From an uncultured Lachnospiraceae bacterium (GTDB lineage Bacteria > Bacillota > Clostridia > Lachnospirales > Lachnospiraceae): a stretch of 64,000 bases of DNA. The position numbers and the translations under genes are program-made. Location: NCBI GenBank assembly GCA_900548905.1, contig URMK01000024.1, positions 26,668 through 90,667 on the forward strand, read 5' to 3'. Below, piece after piece: positions 25,946 through 36,700 of this stretch. Every line of letters starts with the position of its first letter. Position 1 is the first letter of the stretch. The notes beneath the pieces were generated by a model. The model saw only the letters and a list, made by a program, of their open reading frames with translations, was not told the DNA's origin and made no database searches.

Positions 25946-25974
25946 AATATAAGCTTTTCGACATTACTTGTCAA
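25946..25974 (-). promoter_or_regulatory. Strong promoter of the major pilin genes
   Basis: On the minus strand consensus TTGACA (25969-25974), exactly 17 bases, TATATT (25946-25951). The leader to the pilin ATG would be about 310 bases. I looked for a cyclic di-GMP riboswitch in it and found none. Confidence 0.78.
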
Positions 25975-26066
25975 CATTTCCTGTTTTTTTCTACAAATAT
26001 ACGAAATATTATTAATGTTTTATAAATTTAGCACTTTAATTGGCATAATTAACACTTTACTGTTTA

Positions 26067-26777
26067 TTAATATTCATTTTTAACAACATTAATGTCACCA
26101 GCATCCATATTACGGCACTTCACCACCCGGCTAATTGTTTGAGGGCTGTAATGTGTTTTGGAATTTTCCAAAGTAACTGTAATGCGGATTATATTTTTAT
26201 CCTCTTCTACCTTTTCTATTTTCAGCTCTGTCAATTGGGTTCCCATGTATGACGGCTTTCCATAGTACCAATTGGTGTACTCTATACTATCTGCAGCTGT
26301 TGTACCTGTTTCGGGGTCCACTGTTTTTGTGCAATAACGCAGAAGGAGCATTTCATCCATAATCCCGCTCTCGTCCAAACCGGCTCGCTCCGTTTCGGGC
26401 AGTATATCCCCCAACATCCCCACAGACACTTGTATGCCTTCTTCATTCAGGAACACAGCGCTGTCATGCCTGCTGCCGTCCGGATCCTGATGCTGCCGGA
26501 TATACAAGGCATATTTTTTTTCTTCATCCGCTGCGCTTTCCTCCAAAGGAGTAAATTTCCTGCCCTGTCCGTCTGCAATTTCTCCTGTAGCCTTTGTCAA
26601 GAGGATATCCGCTACATTCTGGGCTGTGGAAATACTTTTTACCCTTGCAAATACATGCATGAAAGAAGACATGACAGCAGTGGCGGATACCATAAAGATT
26701 CCGATGAGGACGAAGGTAACTATCAGTTCTATAAGCGTATAGCCTTTTTTATTCCGCAGTTTTTTCCAAATCCCCAT
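26067..26777 (-). CDS. Minor prepilin, PilW/GspJ-like
   Basis: A 236-residue prepilin with leader of 12 residues, G12|YTLIE cleavage site with Glu at +5 (Glu17), and helix LIVTFVLIGIFMVSATAVMS. Length and position as the last of the minor pilin set match PilW/GspJ. The C-terminal part is beta-rich and ends with IIRITVTLENSKTHY and SRVVKCRNMD. AAGGAC precedes the ATG. The gene starts five bases after the stop of the PilV-like gene, so the two are probably co-translated. Likely a tip-complex subunit that primes pilus assembly (known for the family). Confidence 0.85.
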   Translation of the reverse strand: MGIWKKLRNKKGYTLIELIVTFVLIGIFMVSATAVMSSFMHVFARVKSISTAQNVADILLTKATGEIADGQGRKFTPLEESAADEEKKYALYIRQHQDPDGSRHDSAVFLNEEGIQVSVGMLGDILPETERAGLDESGIMDEMLLLRYCTKTVDPETGTTAADSIEYTNWYYGKPSYMGTQLTELKIEKVEEDKNIIRITVTLENSKTHYSPQTISRVVKCRNMDAGDINVVKNEY

Positions 26778-26782
26778 TTTCT

Positions 26783-27145
26783 TCAGTCCTTATCAAAATA
26801 GTAATACTCGTAGCTGATACCATCTTCCGTATATGTTTTGGCATATCCCCGGGAATTGTTTATCCGTAATTCCATACCGCTCCCTTTTATGGGAACAAGC
26901 GTATAGTTCTGGGATACCAGGCTCCCCTTCTCCCCTGTTTTATAATATTCCTCCACGGCATTCTCAATTACCTTCCTTTTTGCCCCGGATTCATTGATCA
27001 GTTTCAGGGAAACTGTTGTGGAGGTGGTCATCATCAGAATACCCAGCATAAGGATAGAAAAAGCTACTACTACAGATACAATAGAGGTACCCTTTGTATC
27101 CGCTACCGCTTTTTTGTATCTTATTATGATTTTACAAATATCCAT
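26783..27145 (-). CDS. Minor prepilin-like protein, PilV/GspI-like
   Basis: A 120-residue protein with a prepilin-type N-terminus: basic leader ending DTKG, then TSIVSVVVAFSILMLGILMM. Cleavage after Gly19 would leave Ser, not Glu, at +5, a departure from most pilins. A GGAGG site lies 11 bases before the ATG, inside the end of the preceding gene, which it overlaps by 22 bases. The overlap indicates tight translational coupling in the minor pilin operon. The assignment to the PilV/GspI position comes from size and order. Confidence 0.78.
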   Translation of the reverse strand: MDICKIIIRYKKAVADTKGTSIVSVVVAFSILMLGILMMTTSTTVSLKLINESGAKRKVIENAVEEYYKTGEKGSLVSQNYTLVPIKGSGMELRINNSRGYAKTYTEDGISYEYYYFDKD

Positions 27146-27732
27146 TTTGTAGCCTCCTCCTTTATAACAAGAAGCTTATATTTTTGCCGGATGTGGTAGC
27201 TGTCATTTCCTTTGCTGCAGGTAACTGTCGTATAAAGAAACAGATCGCCATATTTTAATGCTTCCTCTGACTTCTCTTTCCTGTTATTCCATTCATCCGC
27301 ATCCAAACCGGTTTCATTACCATAATAAACCGTTATGGTAATATCATATCCGCGTATGGTATCTTTTACCGCTTTCCCATTATCAAACTGGGGCTGGAAT
27401 TCCCATACCATGCCTTCCTTCCCTGTATACCAGCAGAAATCAAAAGATGTGTCGCTGAGAAGTAAATTTTTCATATCTTCCTGGAATTGGGTAACCCGCG
27501 CAGTATCCGTCAAATCCTTTGCCATCATTTCGCTGAAGCTTTCCGCAGCGATGCGGCAGCGGGTAAGGGCGGCATTTTTCTTCAGGGATCCAGTTACTGC
27601 GGATACAGACAGAAGGAGGGCAAGGGAAAGCGCCGTGAAAAGAAACATGAGGCAAACCACAACTATCATGGCATCTCCCTTTTTATTTATCCGTTTGCTC
27701 CCGTCACTCCTCTTTCTTTTCTTATCCCACAT
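27124..27732 (-). CDS. Minor prepilin-like protein, PilX/GspK-like, without Glu5
   Basis: A 202-residue protein: strongly basic leader (KKRKRSDGSKRINKKG), cleavage after Gly19, mature start DAMIVVVCLMFLFTALSLAL. The +5 residue is Val rather than Glu. In type II secretion the tip subunit GspK is the one that lacks Glu5, so this protein may cap the filament. The sequence YRxxxAESFSEMMAKD-like region after the helix (CRIAAESFSEMMAKDL) is typical of PilX/GspK. AAGGAGGAG lies within the end of the giant pilin gene, and the ORFs overlap by 11 bases, so the two products are made in step. Confidence 0.8.
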   Translation of the reverse strand: MWDKKRKRSDGSKRINKKGDAMIVVVCLMFLFTALSLALLLSVSAVTGSLKKNAALTRCRIAAESFSEMMAKDLTDTARVTQFQEDMKNLLLSDTSFDFCWYTGKEGMVWEFQPQFDNGKAVKDTIRGYDITITVYYGNETGLDADEWNNRKEKSEEALKYGDLFLYTTVTCSKGNDSYHIRQKYKLLVIKEEATKWIFVKS

Positions 27733-30700
27733 GGCCCGGCTCCTCCTTCTTTATTCCGTCTGCCGGCCTGGTTCCGTTCCCGGCATAGGAGCCGGGGAGA
27801 GCCGCAGTTTGTGTATATATCTGCGGTTTCGGTTCTTCCCCCCGGGGCTCTGTCTGGTGATCGTACTCCATACGGCCTTCAGGATCCGTATGGCTCCGGG
27901 ATTCCGTATGACTTTGGGACTCCGTATAACTCTGGGACTCTGTCTGACTTTCATACTCTGTCCGGTTCTGGGACTCTGACTCACTTTCAGGCGCCGTATG
28001 GCTTTCTGTAGATGCTTCCGTTTCGGTGCCGGTTTCGGTGCCAGTGTCGGTTTCGGTGCCGGTTTCCGTTTCTTTTTCCGGAACCGTTCCTGTGCTTGTA
28101 TGGGACTCGGATTCCTGTTCTTCCTCCATGCCGGTTTCAGTCTCGATTGAGTTGTCCGATACAGAATCCGTTTTTTCTTTAGCAGGCAGGCTGTTACCCG
28201 ATAAGGTGTTTTTTCCATTGACAAAAGCTGTCGTAGTATCGTCTTTACGAAGTATTACCGGAACTTTGCCGTCTTGTACTGTAAATATTGGTTTACCGCC
28301 AAGTTCACCGCTATTCCATGATCCTAGAATTTCATCCAACGTTTTGTCGGTTTCCCCCTTTTCCCATGACAGTGATTCCGGTTTATCCTGCTCCCCTGTA
28401 CGAACAAAAAACACTGTGTCTGAATTCACACAGGCACTGTCTGCCCCGAAGGTTTGTTGTACGGAAATCGCCGAAGTAAACAAATATTGGAATTCCTCCC
28501 CTTCCTTTGTACCATAAACTTTGCTGATATCCGGCAGGATAAGGCTGCACCTGAATATATTTACTCCATCCTTTTTATCATTAACAATCCTGAGTCTGGC
28601 CGAATGCTTTGACGCAGTATTCTCCCACGGCCATGCAGCATCGAAGCAAATAGAATCCAGGTTTCCTTCGTAGATATTATCCTGTTGTTCTTGCATGATT
28701 ATCTCCGTATTGCCTACTTTAACCACAGGTACTTTTCCTTCCGCAAAATCTACGGAAACCTTATGGCTATTCCCTGATAAATCTTTGATTTCAATGAGGC
28801 AGGTCCCTTCCTCATATTTCCAATCCCACACGAATGTTTCCCTGTAAGCAGAATGCACTCCGATATTCTCTTCCGTATCTTCTCTCACTAGCGAAGCAAC
28901 ATTCGGTTTCACTTTCGGAAGCTTCACAATCTGATAACCGGACCAAACGGAACTGATGCTTTCCTCCTGCGTAGCCCTGTACCGGATAACCAGATATTTC
29001 CCGGCAAGCTCTGTACTCCAGCCTGTTAAATTGTCTTTATTTAATGCAAACGCAACCGTACCCGATGATGCCGGCGATACTACAACACATAGCTGATCCG
29101 TATTCGGCGCCAGCGGCTGGGCAGTTATTACTCCGCTCTCATCCAGGAAATCGGGATTTATGGTTCCGTCTGTCATAATAAAATCATTTCCTTCATAGCT
29201 TTCAGCATAAACGGCAGCTTCCAGTTTATACTCACCGGAAAGTCCACTGCCCTGAAGGACATATTCCATGGAAAGCTTATCAAAAGCGTCCTCTGGATAT
29301 TTGGATCCGTCGGTAATCTTTCCGCCGTTTTCATCTGTCAGATCCGTTTTTATATCTGCGGGCAATTCCAGGCGCACAGGTATCTTCACCCTGTAATGCC
29401 GGCCTTCTGTGGAATCGCGGTATACCTCATTTCCATCCGTGGCTATTGCATTGACATACAGTTCCACTTCCCAGCCGCTGAAAGGTTCCAGGCTAAAGTT
29501 TTCTTCTTTGTTTTCACTATAATTTTTATCATAGCTTGGGTCATAAGGTTCTATTGCTTTTTTTCTTACGGAAAGAGATACTTTATAGCCTGTAAGTTTT
29601 CCTGAAGCATCGTTGAGGGTCTCCACAGAAGCATCTCCATAAGCCTTTTTCAGCTTCTCCTCCAGCTCCTGCGCCTCTTTCTCTTCCTCCTCCCCGCAGG
29701 AAACCTGGGCATACAGCCTGTATTCCTTCAGATAGCTGCGCTGCGGTTCTTCTAATATACGGTTCCAGTAAATATCGTAATTCAGTTCGTCCTGTGACGT
29801 AAGCTGTACGGTTCCCCAGGTAATCACGGGAAGCTTCCTGTAATATTCCCTTACGGATTTACTGTACAGTTTATCAACTACCTGCCTTGTCCCGCCAAAA
29901 GAATCCGTTATCTCCTTTTGGATCCCCAGTCTGGTAACCTCCAGCCGCACGGTCTTATAGTTATCCTCCCAGCCGGACCCGGTTATGGTAAGGCTTGTCT
30001 GTTCTGTTTCCTTCAGGCTTTCCAGACAAACCTCACTGTTATCTTCCCGGATGCCCATCAGTTTTACCTGATATCCGGCACCGCCGTCTCTTTGTCTGCC
30101 GTCCCAGCGGAAGGTTGTTGTATCACCGTTTTGTTCGTATTCCTCCGAAATAACCGGAGCAGGCTGTTTTAAGTCATTTAACTTAATGGTTTGTTCCGCA
30201 TATTGCTTCGATGAAGCAGCCGGATCCTTCAGATAAAATCTGGTATACACATTATATAATGGTTCTCCGTCACTTTGGGCACCGACACGTTCTATTACAT
30301 AGCCACTGTTAACCTTATATTTGATTTTGTTTTTTGCATTTCCACTCCTATCCATCAAAGTAAAAGTTCCATTCTTGGTAAGATAGGTCCCATTTGAAAC
30401 CAACTGCTCTGCTGTAAGGGGCTGTTCATTCAATGGTTTCCTGCTTCCCAGGTAACAAGCGGCTGTTTCCGACAGATTTCCGTCTGTCCCTGTCAATGTG
30501 TTTCCTGATGCATAGGCATACGTCCTGACCTTGATGTTATCCATTTCCGAATACAGGCCTTCTGCCTGGTACTCTGCCAGTAACAGGTTCACGTCTGAAA
30601 TACTGCCCGAGGTTATTTCTTCCCTGGCCCTTCCCGAAACCGTATCGCTGCTTCCTGCAGCGACTTCTGCACCAAGCTGGGGATCGAACATAACCAGTTC

Positions 30701-33700
30701 TGTCCGGTATAGGGTACTGCGTCCTTCCGTCAAACTCTTAAAAAGCGTATCATAACCCAGGGTATCCGGAGAGGTTCCGGTCAAATAAGGCGTTCCCCTA
30801 TCCAGGCTGACTTCCGCTACCTGGTCTTTCAGATACTCCCCGGTTAACATCCATTGCTCCATGGTAACTACGGGAGATTTTAAGTATTTACTTTCTTCCT
30901 CCGGAAACATTTGGAATCCTATCTGCGACTTTTTCTCCCCGCCAAATTGGATATCCTTGATTTCCATAACCACTTCGCCGTTTTTCATTTGGAATTCTGT
31001 ACTTAAAAAGCTTGCTTTTTCCTCCCAGATATCACCTGTCTGGAGGGTAATAACCAGTCTGCAACCGGCAAATCCGGTCCCTGCTTTGTAGGCCTGTGCA
31101 TTTTCCAAATGCAGAAACCAGGTACCCGCCGCACTGTCCTGTTTTTCCAGATAGATTTCCGGTGCAGGCAGCATAGGCTGCACTTTTATATAGGTATTGT
31201 TATTTTCATCCGCATAATATACCTCATCCGAGTCATATTCTTCCCCGAAAATACTCTTGGCCCTGACGGAGATCCGCAGATACAATCCGGCCCAGTCCAT
31301 AGAAGGGGTGATAACTGTGTTTGTCCCAGTAGGGATGTATGCACTGCTTCCCTTGCCTTCTACCTTACTGCTTTCCTTCATTTCGGTATACAAAACAGCC
31401 TTTACTTCATACCCATAGGCTTCGTCCATAGAATCCCAGGATATATGATACTCGCTGTTTTCTAACTTCACCTGCAATCCCTGCGGCGGGTTCAGTTTTT
31501 CCCTGACTCTGTTTTTCCAATGGAGCTGATCATCAATCCGCAGATATAATTCTTTGCCGGCTTCGCTCCAGGTACACGGATTTTCAGACATATCCCGGAT
31601 GAAAGGCACATTGTCGAACCTGCTCTTCCTATAGGCATTCCAGCTGTCCGCATTCGGGTTTTTCTTTACATACAGGGGTTCTGCAATCCCTCTTTTCTGT
31701 GCTTCTTCCGGAGGCGTTTGCGTGTTATCCACATAGATATCCCATATGGAGTAATAATCCAGATCATGAAACTCTGCTTCCTCGTATCCGTTTAAATGGA
31801 TCGTAATGGATTCCACTTTTTCATTCCGCCATCCCTGCGAATCCTTCAGGGATACCATTTCGCAATCCTCCAAGGATGCTCCCGCGTCTTTGTTTCCCCC
31901 GGCTTTTCCCTTCCAAAAATCGCTTCCGTCAGCCGGTTTGAGATCTACGGTTTCTCCGCCTTCATAAGCTACGGTAAGTGTAAATTGAACCGTCCTTTCG
32001 CTGTCCTGTTCCCGGAACCAGGAAATACGCAGATATTCCGTGTTAATAGCGGTATCTTTTCCGTCCTTATCCTTAAAGGTAAGCTTTACACTTGCACCTG
32101 CGCTTTTTTTGAGTACTCCCCTGGTCCGGTTATCATTATCCGCAATGTTTGCCGCATTGTCAGCCGTTGTCCCGGGATCGGGATACAGGGTAACCGCCAT
32201 GGTATTTCCGTCAAAGGAAGCAGGCTGCGTAAAATAATAGTTATTATCGAAAGCGGCAGGACGCAGGGAATCGGAAGCCACCGGATTTTTTAAATCCGAC
32301 ACATTGATGCATTCCGATATCTTCAAATACTTGTCCGCTTCAAAGGTCCCTTGTTCCTCTTCTGCTGTTTCACCCAGAATGCCATGCATGGTATCGTTTT
32401 GGTTTACCGGCTTTCCGTAATTCCGGCAGTCATTTACAGAAATCTCTCCCCCGTTTGCCTTCCCGTCCAATACGCCGATAATTCCGCCTGTAACAGATGC
32501 ATTTCCATCAAGATCAGCCGTATTCACACAATTGCGTATTAAAAGGGTTCCGTTGGCAATCCCTGAGATCCTGCCTGCCACGCCGGCAGCATGCTTCCCG
32601 AATACCGTCCCATGATTTACGCAATTTTCCACCTGTATCGTAATCCGGCCATCCGCCTGATCCACGATGCCGATAATACCTGCCGTATTATGATCTCCTG
32701 TAATAATGCCGTTATTTTCACAGCCCATTATGACGGATTCCCCGGAAACCAGTCCCACAATTCCACCGGCTCCCGTAAAGTCCGTCCCTGCTGCCTGTAC
32801 ATTCCCGGAAAACGTACAATTCGTTATATTTCCCTGGTTTTCTCCCGAAATACCGCCGGCAGCGCCGGAACCGGAGGATATAAGAATCTTCCCTTCCGCT
32901 TCGCCCGCATCTATGCTTCCTCTGTTAACACCGGCAATACCGCCTGCCCGGTACGCATTTCCGGATATCTCCACATCGGCATTGGCCCCGCTGACAGTGC
33001 CGGCATTAAAACCGGCGATTCCGCCTGTACAGCCATCCTCTGTCCTGACGCTTCCTTTCATTGTCAGAGAAAAGGGGTGCTCACCGGTGGAAGTACTGAT
33101 TTGTCCAAAGTTTTCAGCCGCCAGACCTCCTGCCATCCGGCTGCCGGTTACAGTCCCGGATACCGTACAGTCCATAATTTTTCCTTCTGCGGTATTCTTC
33201 CCTGTAATACCGCCGGCATAGAGTCCCTGGGATGTATCCGACAATTTTGCCTGGCACCGGATAACCGTACCGGCATTCACTTCCGTCAGATTTCCGTAAT
33301 AAGTAGTTCCCAGAGCCTGAGCGGTCACGGTTCCTTCATTGATACAGTTATCAATGGTCACCTTATTTTGCGCCATACCGATGATTCCGCCGGTATAGGA
33401 ATAATTGACCGGATCCCCATCGCTGCGAACATAAGGGGTACCCTTTTCATCATAGGCGAGTACAGCCTGTGTCAGGCCGGCTGCATTCCGGCTGTTTAAA
33501 GATGTGAAGTCGGTAGAAGAAATATTTCCTTCCGAATACACCGAAGCCCGGTTCACCAGGCCGCGCAGTTCAAGACGGGAGTCCCGGGCATTATATCCGA
33601 TAATCCCCCCGATCATTACACCGCCGCTGACTTCCCCCACGCCATTGCTATGGGTTCCCTTCCCGGTATTTGCCGTCGTTTCGCCGGCATCGCCTGTGGT

Positions 33701-36700
33701 ATCCACAAGATACAGTTTACCGGCTCCCGAAAGATTCCCGGTATCCTTTTCCCATTGGAGGACAGCCTTCACCGCACCTGTCAGATCTTTCACGTAGGTG
33801 CCTGCTATATCAGCCAGGAAGTCCGCTTCTTTCCGGATACTCTTCCGCCGCATAGCAGAATCGCCCGGTACATATAAAATACGGTTATAGCCGATATACC
33901 CTCCTGCTATTCCGCCCACTATTTTGGAATTTCCATTAAACGCGGCTGTCACTTTTCCCATTTGATTTCCGGTCCGGCACTGGAGATACCAGTCCCGGCC
34001 CTCCGCATTATCCATGGCGGCCAGATTCCCTCCTATCAGACCCCCCACATACCATAAACCCGATATGCAATCCGGTTCCGCCTGAAGCAGCTTATCCGCA
34101 GACGCTTCCTCTGTCCCGGAAAAAATAGAATCCGATACATTACATCCGATCAGACCTCCCACAAAGGCATCCCCGTCCACATAACCGCCTTTCATGTTAT
34201 ATTTTGTCAGATCCAGGACACCATCCACATCGTTATAGCCAACCAGGCCGCCGACATAGTTTGTACCTACAACAATATCCCCGTTTGTTTTTCCAGAAAC
34301 CGCCTTCACAAAACCATTGTTATAACCGGCCAGACCTCCGGTGCATCCTTCCGTATCGTAATTGATCCAATTCCGGATCGCCGCTATTTGTGTTTCCCCA
34401 GCTACATCCGTAAGATCCTTAGTACTGGTACAATCCACCAGCTTTCCTGTATTAAAACCGGTTATTCCGCCCGCATATCCGACAAAAGAAACCACAATTC
34501 CTTTATTCGTCCAGTTTTGGACGATTCTGGCTTCCTCATAGTTTTCCAATGGTTCCCGGCTGTTATCCAGGGAAGCATTTGCCCCAAGAATACCTCCTGC
34601 ATATTCATAGGCAATAATATCCGTTTTATTTTCTGCGCCTTTACCATCCAGAATCATATTTCCCATGCTTGCATCGTATTCCAGATAGCCGGCAATACCG
34701 CCCACATATTTATGACCTTTCAGGGTTCCTCCTTTGGTCGCGCAATTTTCCAGGGTACTTCCTGCCGTACCATATCCGACAATTCCCCCCATGTAATCGC
34801 CGACAAAGTCATCTTCTCCTGCAAAATCACTCGTTTCCATCGCATAAAAATCTTTGTTCCCCAGTGTACTTTCACAGTTCCTCAGGCTAGCCCCATACGA
34901 ATAGCCCACAATTCCTCCCAGATAAACAGACATTTTCTTCTTGCCCAGATATCCGGTGACAGACCCTTTATTCGTACATTCCTGAATCACGCTGCCGTCA
35001 GCGGTCAGCTTGTCGTTTCCAAAACAGGATGCCCCAATAATGCCGCCCACATAAGAATTCCCGGTAACCGGAACCTCGTTATGCAGCTGTATATAGCCCT
35101 TCAGCTGCTGGCCTCTGCCGTCCGTTGTTAGATATGTCTCATCTACTTTGTCCGTATCCAGCAGAAAAAGATCCCCTCCTGTAATTCCTCCCACGAACTG
35201 CAATCCTTTGACATAGCTCGCTTCTGCCAGTTCGTCCTGCGTCATGGCCGCTGTCTCTTCGCTCCGTTTTACGCCAATGCGGGATATGGATCCCAGGTTT
35301 ACTCCGCAGACCGTGCCTACATAATTCTGCCCTTCCACTTTCACATCGTAAAAATCCACATTGGAAATCTGACCCTCATTCCATCGGAAAAGGCCCAGTG
35401 CATAATTTTTTACCTGTTTATAGTCGGATATCTTTGCCGTTTTTTCTTCATACAAAGTCAGACCGCGGATCTGATAATTCCCCGGTAAAATACCCTTCCC
35501 CGCGGAATAACTGCTGTTTTTATGTAAGACAGGGGTTGACGGGAACGGCATTCCGTCCGCATTGCTTAGCTGTGTGCTGTACGGCGCCTCCGGATTAACC
35601 TGCCATTCTCCCTGCGGCCGTGAAGTATCATAAAGCTGGTAATGGCCCACAAGGCCGTCTGTTCCGCCCCAGCCGATATCTGCCGTCTGGCTGTAGCTTA
35701 CCTTTGTCTGCTCCCCGCTGCCGGGAGAGCCGGCAAGCCCATGAAAGATTTCGGTATAGCGCATATTATATAAATGACGGGCATTTTGTATTTCATATGT
35801 TATGTTCTTATTGGCGGTTTCCTTCTTTTTCCCCATAAACGGATTTTGTCCCGTGTTGGTGGTTTTGGTGTTTGCATTATGAAGATCCACGCCCGCGCAG
35901 GCCTGGACATAGATGCTTTCCGTATCAAAAGGGATTCCAAAGGACGCATCATTCGCTCCCATAAAACGGAGAATACCCGTAGTATTCACATAAAAACCGG
36001 AATCCAGAAGGGTCTGGTAGCTTTCCTTTCCCTCCACCGTAGTCGCATATTTTTCATCCAATATTTCCGAAGCCTGCAAATCCACCGCATCCAGTACAAT
36101 ACAGATTTCTTTGCTTTGGTTAACGGTTATCTGAAGCGGATATTCCTTAGGAATATTCTCAACCCCGTTTTCATTGAATTTAGCCACCTTAACCATAGCG
36201 GTATGGGTGGTCGCCGTATTATTGTCATTATCTCCCAGATCACTTCCCTTGATATAAAAAGAAAGCCGTTTTTTATGTGCGGCATCATATACTTCAAAGC
36301 CATAATTATATTTCAGCATAAACCGTTCATATTTTGGGGACAGTTTCAGACGGAGGACAAGCATTTCTTCGTTATCCAGAGACGCTTTCTGGAAAGAAGG
36401 CTTACCATAGCTTTCTAAAGGGGCCTGTTCGGAAAGCACCGTATCATAATATCCCAGCAGTTGTTTTTTACGAAGTCCTTCGTCTTCACGGATGCGGGAA
36501 TTTATCCCCATTGTCACGCCGTCCGATCCGTCATCCTCCGAATAATTAAAAGAAGTAACCCGATCCGAATAGCTCAGGGAATAAACCGCGCCCTCCCCCG
36601 GATCAAATTCCAGCCGGATAGCAGCCTCAAATATTTTCTGATCATAGACATAATTACATAACAGCTGATACAGGCGGTTCCCCTCCAGGTTATCTATTTC

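Noticed and set aside
27860..28080. Tandem repeat resembling a satellite or CRISPR-like array
   Set aside because: The repeats are short, imperfect and in frame, encoding the Ser/Thr/Glu-rich tail of the giant protein; there are no spacers.
32591..33499. Long plus-strand open frames (up to about 300 codons) opposite the giant prepilin gene
   Set aside because: They have no ribosome sites and mirror the repetitive GLUG-coding strand; the minus-strand frame is continuous and has clear domains.
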